Counted from the stretch's first letter, positions 44,514 through 53,720 are shown. The stretch is 64,000 bases of DNA from Ceratorhiza oryzae-sativae (GCA_030998015.1 JARWMV010000062.1:1-64000), one strand, 5' to 3'. Notes: generated by a model not told the origin, from the letters alone. Numbers and translations: made by a program.

Positions 44514-46253
44514 CTACTTGTTTTCCGACTCATAGTAGTCGGTCTCCCATCCTGCGTGTTCGTCAGTCGTCGTCTCCAACTGAAACGTATCGCGAGGACG
44601 AGGGGCCGGAGTCGGGGTGCCTGGGACCGTGCCTGCTCTGCCTTGACACTTTGCCGCTGCCCGCGGGTTGAGTATGACTGCGCGCATGAAGCGCTCACGC
44701 TCGTCCAACGGGGCGTTGGGGCACTCGACGCTGCCATGTATGCCTATACCACACCTGAAGCAGACACCCGGGCCCGGTTGAAGCGAGCCAGGCGTGAGCG
44801 GGAAATGCTCGTCCTGCGTCGGTCTACGAGTCCCGAATTTCTGGTTGTACTTGAGCGTGAGTGCTCGGTGCCGAGCCTGGTCGGCTGGCGTGTTCGGTAC
44901 AGTGGGTCGGTTCGGCGTGACCGTGGCGGGCGCGGGCGTGGCAGCGGGCGTGCTGGGCATGTGGGGCGGCTGTTGGCGAACAGGAGTGGAGAAGGCTGGA
45001 GGGGGTATGGGGGGAGGGACAACCAACGCGGCAGCCGCCGGAGGCGTTTCGTCGAAGGACACTTGTGAGCCCCGCTTAGGCGTGGCTGGTGTAACCGATG
45101 GTGTCTTCGGCGAGGACGCTGCTCTAGCAGCCGCAGACAAGGCGGAGGAAGGGAAACGAGAGAGTGAGAGAGAGCTGATAGATTCCAGGAGAGCCCGATC
45201 GCGCCAAGAGTCATACAGTTCGCGATTCGAGAGCTCCCCAATATGTTTGCAAAGGAGGTCAAAGTCTTTAGCGTAGTTGCGGCCCTTGGGTAGCAGCGGG
45301 ATCACGAAGGCAGGCAGGCTTGCGTTGAGCGTGTGAAGGACTCGGTCGCGGTTCGTGCTATCGCAAGCCATTCCGCGCGCACAGTGTTGCATCGCCCACT
45401 GCTGTTGCGGGCGTTCGGGGTTTGTCAGGTCGCAGAGAATGGCCGACCAGGATTGCACATTCATGCTGCTCGACATGAACAGCGCTCGCTGGGCTTCTTC
45501 GTACGCATCTTGGTCTGGAACTGGTGTGGGCCAACAGGCCTCGATCAGGGGCTCGAGGGTGGTCCAGTCGTTGACTAGGCCCTTGTTGGTAGCGTCCTTC
45601 TTCTGCGCCTGCAGCCAGTTGAACGCCTCGCCTTTGAACGCGAGCGAGTCGGCCCAGAGTTCAGCGCGTTGCTTGCTCGTGACCTCGCGCGTAGCTCATA
45701 AGAACTTGTATCGCCACTCTTCTTCCGAACAGGGCTTGCCTTCGTCGTCAAAGTCTTTGACGGCGTCGGCCAAGGCTCGGCGCGCTGCTCGTAGGTCCGC
45801 GTTCGCGTCTGGATTCGTCATGGTCGTTGGACGCGAGTTACGGATGAGGGAGGCGAGGGACAGTAATGGGCGCTCAGGGAGTGAACCTCTACGCGACGGA
45901 GAACTGGTGGCTGCGGGGGGAACAACGGATGAGCTGGCGACTCGGGGGGTGACTGGGGCGGGCTGGGCGCTTGGGCTAGGAGGAAACGGGTAACAGGCGG
46001 TCTCGTCCGCTGGACTCGCTTTCTCGCTCTCGAGGGCTATTAAAGAAGAAAGACTGGGCACGGCCGAGCTGGACGGAGAGGTCTCGACCGATAGTAGAGG
46101 TGTCGTTGAAAGCTGAGAAACCGGGGGGGTAAGGAGACCAATGGTCGAGGACTGGGGTTGGACGGTCCTCGGGATGTAGCGGCCGCGATCGTCCCGGGGT
46201 CGAGGTTCAGCCTTCTTGCGCGACAGTGTAGAAGTAGAGAAAAGGAGGAGCAA
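44514..46253 (-). pseudogene. gag: Gypsy gag with CCHC zinc knuckle; one in-frame TGA
   Basis: The frame from the ATG at 46253 is open to a TGA at 45698-45696 and then, in the same frame, to 44514 (580 codons including the stop). The N-terminal 185 codons are Ser/Pro-rich. The central part contains capsid-like helical sequence (NWLQAQ region near 45610; LLCKHIGELSNRELYDSWRD near 45240). The C-terminal part has a zinc knuckle CFRCGIGIHGSVEC (C-x2-C-x4-H-x4-C, near 44770), which binds the genomic RNA during packaging. Pol begins 57 nt downstream in another frame, so pol was probably expressed by frameshift or reinitiation. Confidence 0.88.
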
Positions 46254-46451
46254 GAGAGAGAGGGAGAAAGAGGGACGGGGAAAGAAGGTATGGAGAAGGG
46301 AGTGTGGGAAAGCGAACTGCGTGTTTGCCAGATTGATAGGGTCGACGAGAGATAATCAGAAGAGAAGCTGAGTGTACTGCAGATGATAATCGGCAGTGTT
46401 GCGCGCGCTATTAGCACGCAGGTAAGGATATCACCACACTCGTCACCACGG

Positions 46452-46567
46452 TGGAGAGGGCGCTGCGGTGTGAACGAGTGAAGACAAGATGATTGTTTTA
46501 ACGAGTCGTGTGTGTACATATGGGCGCCCAGGACAGAACCCTGGCACCCGCCAGGACCCCCACTACA
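46452..46567 (-). repeat. 5' LTR of the gypsy element
   Basis: 116 bp; matches 39740-39855. Just inside on minus lies TGGTGACGAGTGTGG (about 46448-46434), a candidate primer-binding site because it starts TGG, complementary to a tRNA CCA end. The tRNA is not identified. Confidence 0.88.
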
Positions 46568-48400
46568 CAGTGGATCAGTGCTTGAGAAATGAGCATACAG
46601 TGCACCACATGGAGAGCATATACACTATGCATGGATTTCAATAGTACCTATTGTTTTAATGCTTATAACAAGATTGGCTGACCTCACGCCATATGAATTA
46701 GGTAAGCAAAGTGCCTCTGGTGGCAATGCATACAAAGTATGCAAACACAAGAGTACCTCAATCAGATGCTGGATATAACTGAGCTGTCTATCATGTAATA
46801 AGAACAAAAAATTTGGAGCATAAAAAAAGCAGTAATAGGGATGTGATCCCACCTTGCATGGAAAACGGAACAGTGCACTGGGTGCGTACTTTGTACGCAC
46901 ACAGATTATGACTTGCTCATGTGGCAGCGCTGTTGTTAGGATCAGGCAGAGTATGACAAAGCATGCTGGGTTCCCAACAAGGTTGCGTACTTTGTACGCA
47001 CACTTCCTACAAGTTCATCCCTAGCTATATGAAGCCTGCCATGGCCAAGTATTACTCTGCTCTTGCCATAAAACACTAGAGACTGTATGCTAGAATTTCA
47101 GCAGATCTGGTCTCCCATCTATCTCTGCGAGTTTTGCTCCACTCAGCAAGCACTATACTTCGTTCGAAAGCTCTCAACTGTGGCTCTCGAATGACCCATG
47201 GCGCACATTGAGCGGAGTAAAATATGCGGAGATGAACATAAACAGAAGACACTGAAATTCTGGCATGCAATTTTGAGTGCTTTATCATGAGGGCAGAGTA
47301 GTATTTGGCCATGGCGCATTTTATTTAGCCAGGAATGGGCTTGTAGGAAGTGTGCGTACAGGGTACGCAGCTGGATTGACAGCAGCTCAGCACCTAGGCA
47401 ATAAGCCTATGGTACATCACGTGGAGAGGATATGCAATCATGTGGACTTGAATAGTATGTATTATTGTAATGATTTCAACACGCTTGGCTGACCTCACTC
47501 TGTATGGATTAAGTAAGCAACGTGCCTCTGGCAGCAATGCGTACAAAGTACGCAAACACAAGAGCACCTCAATCAGGTGCTGGATATAACTGGGCTGTCT
47601 ATCATATATTAAGATCAACAAATTTGGAGCATAAAAAAAGCAGTAATCAGGATGTGATTCTGCCTTGCATGGAAAACAGAACAGTGCACTGAGTGCATAC
47701 TTTGTATGCACAGACTACAACTCACTCATGTGTCAGCCATATTGTTAGGGTCAGGCAGAGTATGACAAAGCATGCTGGGTTCCCAACAAGGTTGTGTACT
47801 TTGTACGCAAAAGGTACTGTGCCATGTATGGTGCCAAGAAAAAACAAAAACTCTGATACAATACTATTCCAAATCATTGTACTGTCATTGTATGATAGTA
47901 TGGGCTGTCATGTGGTGTGCATACATTGTATGCAACCCAGTCAGGAGGGACAAGTAAGGGCTTGAGGTTACTCAGGGACAGTGCTTGAAGTGACTGATTA
48001 CTCATAGCTCAGTGGCTGGGACACACCACAGGGTCCACTACACATAGCCATGCTGCTTGGTCAGCAGCAGGTCTCCCACTGTAGAGTGGTACAAAGTATG
48101 CAACTCTATGCTTGCAGTGTACTTAGATACCTGGGTGCAAGTTTTATTCTGCCATTGAGGCAGTGTTATTTTACCAACATGATTGGAAAGCAAAGAGGAC
48201 AGTGCTTAACAGATCAAGTGGCCATGTGGCAGAGCCAAGTGATTTGTCAGCAGCCAATGCCATGAAGCATATGGGTACAAAGTACGCAACTTGCCCACTT
48301 AGCATGCCATGAGGGACCAGACTGGCATGGGGAAGAGTGCAGGCTGGAACATGGAAAAATCAGACCTACCAGCAGCCTACTACACCCTAATAACCTAACC
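46568..48400. repeat. ~810-bp satellite, right part, rich in TGCGTAC...GTACGCA palindromes
   Basis: Direct repeats with a period near 810 bp, for example TGCTGGGTTCCCAACAAGGTTG at about 46965 and 47775, and the AGCACCTCAATCAGGTGCTGG type at about 46753 and 47563. Perfect or near-perfect 17-bp palindromes TGCRTAC-nnn-GTAYGCA lie at 46727, 46883, 46984, 47353, 47538, 47694, 47793 and 47928, with weaker ones near 48088 and 48274. No gene is seen in the units. The last 143 bp (48258-48400) also occur at 4705-4847. Confidence 0.8.
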
Positions 48401-49015
48401 GAACTTAACCTAACATTAATCCTAACCAGATTAAGTAATGGTTAAGGGAGGATTAGTCATCTTTGATGACTTGTCCTTTACTCTCTAGCTGACTAAGTGT
48501 CACGTGACTCAGGGCTTATTACAAATCCCTGGTCACTTAGTCAGGCACTTCTCGGTCCTCAGGGTCTGAGTGCCTGTTCCGGCGCTTTGAGAACCCTCAG
48601 GGTTCACCGGGCAGGGTCTGGGTGGAGTTGAGTTGAGCCCTCGGCTGGTTGATCCTTGGATCGCTGAGTCCGTGGGAGCCTCGGCTTCACACAGATCAGC
48701 TTGGTTCAGACCTTGATGGTTCTTGGCGTTGGTCAGGTGTCTCCCCCTGATTGGCCAGTCGTGTGGAGGAGTGATCACATGGACGGTTACCATGCGGTCA
48801 GGATCAGTCAGCTGTTCTTCTCCTTTGTTCGGTTAAGTCTTCTTCCCTTGGCGTTTCTCATGCCAGTGACGTGGCATTTTCGTCTGCCATGGCATAAAAA
48901 GACACAGTGGAAGGGCTCTGATGAGTATCTACGAAAGTCTCTCCTGGGTGATTACCTAGGAGTTCTTAGCCTTTCTTCCGCTCGTCGCCGCTCGCACTCA
49001 CAACTCCTCGCTCCA
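48394..49015 (+). mobile_element. PLE 3' tail (5'-truncated copy) preceding copy B
   Basis: Begins in the telomere-like tract CCTAACCGAACTTAACC of the PLE 3' region, with no ORF2 left. It retains the whole downstream part: TCACGTGAC segment, CTGATTGGCCAGTCGTG, TATA-like GCATAAAAAG at about 48892, and the hammerhead. It is placed head-to-tail before copy B and so acts as its upstream pseudo-LTR and promoter candidate. Confidence 0.85.
48911..48974 (+). ncRNA. Type I hammerhead ribozyme, PLE tail B'
   Basis: Same layout as at 13879: AAGGGCT (48911-48917), CTGATGA (48918-48924), GTATCTAC, GAAA (48933-48936), stem III, predicted cut after CTT at 48967, AGCCTTT (48968-48974). It lies about 20 nt downstream of the TATA-like box and 42 nt upstream of the telomere-like repeats that lead into copy B. 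Confidence 0.85.
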
Positions 49016-49054
49016 CCTAACCTAACCTAACCCTAACCCTAACCTAACCTAACC
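49016..49054 (+). repeat. Interstitial telomere-like tract between two PLE copies
   Basis: 39 bp made of CCTAA pentamers with two canonical CCCTAA hexamers in the middle. It directly joins the 3' end of one PLE to the 5'-truncated ORF1 of the next. Canonical TTAGGG units (read on minus) suggest real telomerase product. Confidence 0.88.
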
Positions 49055-49960
49055 GCAAGCCGTTTAAGGAGCTAAACTCCCTAGTGGAGAAGTTCCATAA
49101 CGTGCAGAGGGTAGTCGCTCGCCTAGGCGAGTCGATGAATAAGGGCAAGCTGCCGACGCAGGTCCGCGGGCTTAAAGAGCCTGCGTGGCAAGTGTCAAAG
49201 GAGTTCAGGGCAAACCCGCAAGGGTCGGAGATGCTGCAGACGCTCTCTGCCGCCCACACCGCCTATGTCGACCATGCATACGCGCAAGGTCGTGAACTCA
49301 AGGCCACTGAGGAAGCATTCCTCCGGTCGCAGTTGGCGCACAACGTCTGGTGCCCAACTTGGAAGCGGAAGGTTGAGGATGCCTATGTGGCACTCCAACG
49401 AACCATTGCCCCTCGCATTGCCGAGGCCATTGAGGGACAACCTCCAGCTATCGAATATGTGGAGGACCCTTTCCGCAAAGGCGAAAAGGACCGTCTGCTT
49501 GCAGACCTCCCCACCTTTGGCACTCAGATCATTGAGATCCAAAATGCTTGCGCGGTTGCAGAGAAGGTGAAGGTGGCAAGGAAGACGGCCATCAAGGACA
49601 CTGCCGACGTCGACATGGATGTCAACAATAAACCCATGGACCCTGCCGCCATCAGGGCCATGGTTGGTGCAGAGATTAAGCGTGCGCTTAATCAAAATGT
49701 GAGTATTTTCGATTGGTCGGGTAACTCGCAACCTAACATCGGCTTAGCCGATTGCCAAGCCTGTTCCCAAGGGCAAGGCTCCCAAGTTAGGCCCAATCGC
49801 ACGCAAAGGCAAGGGGAAGACAGGCCACACGAGTCCCAAGACAGGACTTGCAGCCCCCCTCCACTATGACCCTGCTCAGAAACGCAAGTTCAAGGGCCAA
49901 GGCGCAAACAAGAACAAAGGCGGCAATTCCAACGCTGGGCCGAGCAGAAGATCCAAGTAA
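49055..49960 (+). CDS. PLE copy B ORF1, 5'-partial, with one spliceosomal intron
   Basis: The frame is open from the telomere-like junction (KPFKELNSLVEKFHN) with no start codon left. Exon to 49698, intron 49699-49747 (49 nt, GTGAGT...CTAACAT...TTAG), exon 49748-49960 ending TAA. Phases agree. Without splicing the frame runs into a TGA at 49867-49869. The first part is helical with Arg/Lys; the spliced-in end is very basic (KPVPKGKAPKLGP, ARKGKGKTGH, KRKFKGQGANKNKGG), as expected for an RNA-binding Gag-like protein. PLEs are known to keep introns, unlike most retroelements. The domain itself is not recognised. Confidence 0.7.
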
Positions 49961-52260
49961 TCAGAAGCTCTGAATGGAGGTACGAACATCTGTCTAGTTA
50001 TCCAGACGATATTTTGTACTTACCCATTAATATAGCCATCAAGGTCCTACTCGAACGCGTCCCGTATGAAATTAGGAGGTTAGCGAAGTTTAGGAAAGGG
50101 GTTCACGTTGGGCCAGGGGTAGTTCTCCCCAATAATGTAGCGTTTCATCTGTCTGCGGGTCTGAAATATATGATGTTTTCTCCTGTGAATCGTTCGATCG
50201 TCAGTCATGCGTGGCAAGATTTTTGCAACCGATTAAGATGGAAGTACTTCTTCCTGAACAAAGACGCTGACAATGATGCTGAAGCAGAATACCTACTGCA
50301 ATTTGACTTCAAAGGAAAAACCTCAGAAGGTGCGCCTGATATGAGTCGAAACATGGAAGCAGGTCTTGAGAAAGGGCAAGCGTCTATTGAGCGTATGCTC
50401 GATGCTATTCCCCCTCATGGATTGCCAAGAGATCACGGTCTTGTGCAGTTAAAGCCTGTTAAGGACTTCATCGACAACGGTGGATACTTAGTCCTTCCTA
50501 CGGACAAAAACCTTGGATGTGCGGTCGTAACACATGAATGGTACCTTCAGCAGTGCCTTAAAATGCTTGAATCTAAAGACTATCAAAAAGTAGTCCCATT
50601 CATAGCATTAGGACATATGGTTAGAAAACGCGAAGCTATCAGGAAACTGGCTAAAGAAGGGGAATGGCCTGGTGTCTCTAAACAGCAACGTAAGTGGTGT
50701 GTACACGCCATCCCTGAATGGGATCCTTGGAAAGGAATGCCCAGGTTTTATGGTATCCCCAAGATACATAAAAACCCATGGAAACTGAGACCAATCGTTC
50801 CATGTCATTCAGCAATGGTAAATCCAGCCACAAAGATTTTCAGCCATTTACTCAAGCCTATAGTCAAGGCGCGACCTTACGTTTTAGAAGGAAGTAAGGC
50901 TCTAGCTATTGTGCTTGAAGGGGTGAAACTCCCCAAGGATCGGAAAGTATGGATAGTGTCAGGCGATGTCACGGCCTATTATCCAAATGTTCCACTCTTT
51001 GAGAGTAGGAAGATTGTGGCTACATACTGTATAGACCACTATTATCCTGAACGGTTTAATGATAATGACGAATTGGGAGAATTATCAGAAAACCAGATCC
51101 ATAAGATGAAGGCGTTCTATGACCTTTTCAACATAGCTAACAACAATCTCATCTTCAGATTTCAAGACCAGTTCTACAGGCAACTTAAAGGTTTGGCTAT
51201 GGGTGTAGCGTCATCCCCAGACATAGCCAACCTGTATGGTGCTTATTTTGAAGAACAATTTATACCAACTGAGGCTAGAATTTTATTCTACAGAAGGTAT
51301 ATCGATGACGTACTAGCTATAGTAGAGGCAGATGACCATGAAGAAGCCTTGAAGATATGTAGCGGTATTAAATTCGATGGCTGCGAAATCGTATGGTCTG
51401 CGAATAGAGACTTCTCTATCTTTCTGGATATGTTCATATTTATAAAGGATGACTGCGTCCATTATAGAGTGTACAAGAAAGCGCAGAACAATCAAGAACG
51501 TATCCCATGGGCGTCTCACCATCCTCTTGATGTCAAAAGAGGTACCTTCATTGGTGAAATTACCAGGATGGCTACCCTGTCGAGTACCAAGGAGTACTAC
51601 GAACTGGCCTTGAAGGATCTGCGGGATCTGTACTTGGCCAGGGGGTACCCACCTCACTGCATTAAAACATGGCTGAATAAGCATGCAACCAAACGCTGGA
51701 GGAACCGTTTGGTTCTGAAAGATGTCACATTAGAACAGACAGGCAGGTTGCACGTCATCAAGACAGTGTTTAATCCAGTATGGGACTACGTTGACATACA
51801 CGAAGTACACAACGCGATACTTAGTGAATGGAACAAAGAAACTGTTCCAAGGCAAACAGCTTGGCAGCTCACGCTGTTTGAGGTTGGGGTGGCACAGCCC
51901 CAACGCAGAACCCGGCATTGCAAGGTTGCGCGTGTTACAGCTAACCTTGCTTCTGTGTCGGAGGTGGTTAGTGAGTCTGACTCCAATCAGGAGGAAGAAG
52001 ATCACCTACCCAGGTCCGCGCAGCTTGGAATACAGGACAGGACAGCACGCAAAAACCTTAGGACAAAGGATGATGCCCTTGCCCAACTAGTCAATCAACG
52101 CCTGATATTATCTTGCAAGCGCCCGCTGGCAATTGGGGATTTAACATCTACATGGCGAAAAATAGTTCTAGCGTACAATGAGGATGAACGCTTTGGTTTG
52201 CCAGAGTACATCTTCAATCGTGTATGGGAGGATCTTGACACAGATCCTCCATTGCATTAG
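49870..52260 (+). CDS. PLE copy B reverse transcriptase (ORF2), intact
   Basis: Open for nearly 800 codons after the TGA at 49867-49869; the true start is not clear (the first 90 nt overlap the ORF1 end in another frame). Motifs: FYGIPKIHKNP with RPIVPCHSAMV (about 50745-50820), VSGDVTAYYPN (motif A, about 50960), GLAMGVASSPDIANL (motif B, about 51190), RRYIDDVLAIV (motif C, about 51290), and thumb-region sequence to about 51720. An acidic linker (ESDSNQEEEDHLP) precedes a conserved C-terminal block ending FNRVWEDLDTDP. No GIY-YIG motif. Role: telomere-primed reverse transcription of its own RNA, inferred from the family and the junctions here. Confidence 0.88.
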   Translation, partial: PCSETQVQGPRRKQEQRRQFQRWAEQKIQVIRSSEWRYEHLSSYPDDILYLPINIAIKVLLERVPYEIRRLAKFRKGVHVGPGVVLPNNVAFHLSAGLKYMMFSPVNRSIVSHAWQDFCNRLRWKYFFLNKDADNDAEAEYLLQFDFKGKTSEGAPDMSRNMEAGLEKGQASIERMLDAIPPHGLPRDHGLVQLKPVKDFIDNGGYLVLPTDKNLGCAVVTHEWYLQQCLKMLESKDYQKVVPFIALGHMVRKREAIRKLAKEGEWPGVSKQQRKWCVHAIPEWDPWKGMPRFYGIPKIHKNPWKLRPIVPCHSAMVNPATKIFSHLLKPIVKARPYVLEGSKALAIVLEGVKLPKDRKVWIVSGDVTAYYPNVPLFESRKIVATYCIDHYYPERFNDNDELGELSENQIHKMKAFYDLFNIANNNLIFRFQDQFYRQLKGLAMGVASSPDIANLYGAYFEEQFIPTEARILFYRRYIDDVLAIVEADDHEEALKICSGIKFDGCEIVWSANRDFSIFLDMFIFIKDDCVHYRVYKKAQNNQERIPWASHHPLDVKRGTFIGEITRMATLSSTKEYYELALKDLRDLYLARGYPPHCIKTWLNKHATKRWRNRLVLKDVTLEQTGRLHVIKTVFNPVWDYVDIHEVHNAILSEWNKETVPRQTAWQLTLFEVGVAQPQRRTRHCKVARVTANLASVSEVVSESDSNQEEEDHLPRSAQLGIQDRTARKNLRTKDDALAQLVNQRLILSCKRPLAIGDLTSTWRKIVLAYNEDERFGLPEYIFNRVWEDLDTDPPLH

Positions 52261-52941
52261 ACAAGTTTGTGATAGAGTTGGTTCAAACCCAACCCCTAAC
52301 ACAACCTAACCGAACTTAACCTAACGTTAATCCTAACCAGATTAAGTAATGGTTAAGGGAGGATTAGTCATCTTTGATGACTTGTCCTTTACTCTCTAGC
52401 TGACTAAGTGTCATGTGACTCAGGGTATATTACAAATCCCTGGTCACTTAGTCAAGCACTTCTTGGTCCTCAGGGTCTGAGCGCCTGTTCCGGCGCTTTG
52501 AGAACCCTCAGGGTTCACCAGGCAGGGTCTGGGTGGAGTTGAGTTGAGCCCTCGGCCGGTTGATCCTCGGATCGCCGAGTCCGTGGGAGCCTTGGCTTCA
52601 CACGGATCAGCTCGGTTCGGACCTTGATGGTTCTTGGCGTTGGTCAGGTGTCTCCCCCTGATTGGCCAGTCGTGTGGAGGAATGATCACATGGACGGTTA
52701 CCATGCGGTCAGGATCAGTCAGCTGTTCTTCTCCTTTGTTCGGTTAAGTCTTCTTCCCTTGGCGTTTCTCATGCCAGTGACGTGGCATGTTCGTCTGCCA
52801 CAGCATAAAAAGACACAGTGGAAGGGCTCTGATGAGTATCTACGAAAGTCTCTCCCAGGTAATTACCTAGGAGTTCTTAGCCTTTCTTCCGCTCGTCGCC
52901 GCTCGTGCTTGCTCCACTCACACTCACGTCTCCTCGCTCCA
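52261..52941 (+). repeat. PLE copy B 3' untranslated region
   Basis: Aligns throughout with copies at 13317, 48394 and 53041. It contains GTTGG-TTCAAAC-CCAAC hairpin (about 52277-52293), degenerate CCTAAC tract (52295-52345), CTGATTGGCCAGTCGTG, TATA-like GCATAAAAAG (about 52803) and the hammerhead. Confidence 0.75.
52822..52885 (+). ncRNA. Type I hammerhead ribozyme, PLE copy B
   Basis: Core and stem I identical to the other copies. Stem III differs (CTCCCAGGTAATTACCTAGGAG) yet still pairs, with one C-A mismatch and a different loop. Helix preserved despite base changes supports selection on structure. Predicted cut after CTT at 52878. Confidence 0.85.
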
Positions 52942-52950
52942 CCTAACCTA

Positions 52951-53720
52951 GCGTACAATGAGGATGAACGTTTTGGCTTACCAGAATACATCTTCAATCG
53001 TGTATGGGAGGATCTTGACACAGATCCTTCATTGCATTAGACAAGTTTGTGATAGAGTTGGTTCAAACCCAACCCCTAACACAACCTAACTGAACTTAAC
53101 CTAACATTAATCCTAACCAGATTAAGTAATGGTTAAGGGAGGATTAGTCATCTCGGATGACTTGTCCTTTACTCTCTAGCTGACTAAGTGTCACGTGACT
53201 CAGGGTATATTACAAATCCCTGGTCACTTAGTCAGGCACTTCTTGGTCCTCAGGGTCTGAGCGCCTGTTCCGGCGCTTTGAGAACCCTCAGGGTTCACCG
53301 GGCAGGGTCTGGGTGGAGTTGAGTTGAGCCCTCGGCCGGTTGATCCTCGGATCACCGAGTCCGTGGGAGCCTCGGCTCCACACGGATCAGCTCGGTTCGG
53401 ACCTTGACAGTTCTTGGCGTTGGTCAGGTGTCTCCCCCTGATTGGCCAGTCGTGTGGAGGAGTGATCACATGGACGGTTACCATGCAGTCAGGATCAGTC
53501 AGCTGTTCTTCTCCTTTATTTGGTTAAGTCTTCTTTCCCTGGGCGTTTCTCACGCCAGTGACATGGCATGTTCGTCTGCCACGGCATAAAAAGACACAGT
53601 GGAAGGGCTCTGATGAGTATCTACGAAAGTCTCTCCCGGGTGATTACCTAGGAGTTCTTAGCCTTTCTTCCGCTCGTCGCCGCTCGTGCTCGCTCCGCTC
53701 GCACTCACGCCTCCTCGCTC
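52951..53720 (+). mobile_element. PLE fragment D: last 29 codons of ORF2 plus 3' region
   Basis: Starts at GCGTACAATGAGG, homologous to 52171 of copy B, straight after CCTAACCTA. The ORF2 end stops at TAG 53038-53040, then comes the complete 3' region. At the right end (CCTCGCTC, about 53720) no telomere-like repeat is left; the sequence continues directly into the Plavaka-like gene. It is the innermost, so oldest, unit of the array. Confidence 0.85.
53603..53666 (+). ncRNA. Type I hammerhead ribozyme, PLE fragment D
   Basis: AAGGGCT (53603-53609), CTGATGA, GTATCTAC, GAAA, stem III CTCCCGGGT/ACCTAGGAG with one mismatch, cut predicted after CTT at 53659, AGCCTTT (53660-53666). Confidence 0.85.

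Larger units (their letters stand above)
39740..46567 (-). mobile_element. Complete Ty3/gypsy LTR retrotransposon (6.8 kb) with short LTRs
   Basis: 116-bp LTRs at both ends (39740-39855, 46452-46567), differing at a few positions, with TG...CA ends. A 4-bp duplication CAGT (39736-39739, 46568-46571) marks the insertion into the satellite. Order on minus: 5' LTR, gag (46253-44514), pol (44457-40081), polypurine tract (39869-39856), 3' LTR. Both gag and pol carry one in-frame TGA. It is structurally complete and recent (LTRs still nearly identical) but not functional as read. Confidence 0.93.
49055..52950 (+). mobile_element. Penelope-like retroelement copy B, nearly complete, endonuclease-deficient type
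   Basis: Starts inside ORF1 at the telomere-like tract (5' truncation), followed by ORF1 with an intron, ORF2 (reverse transcriptase, intact), the 3' region with T-arm-like hairpin, TATA-like box and hammerhead, and ends CCTAACCTA (52942-52950). The next PLE fragment follows at once in the same orientation. Head-to-tail arrays, telomeric repeats at the 3' end and absence of GIY-YIG are the known marks of telomere-attached PLEs (Coprina and Athena groups). Confidence 0.9.

Noticed and set aside
40217..46355. Many open frames on the plus strand opposite the gypsy gag-pol
   Set aside because: They are shadows of the GC-rich minus-strand gag-pol frames; none has a domain pattern.
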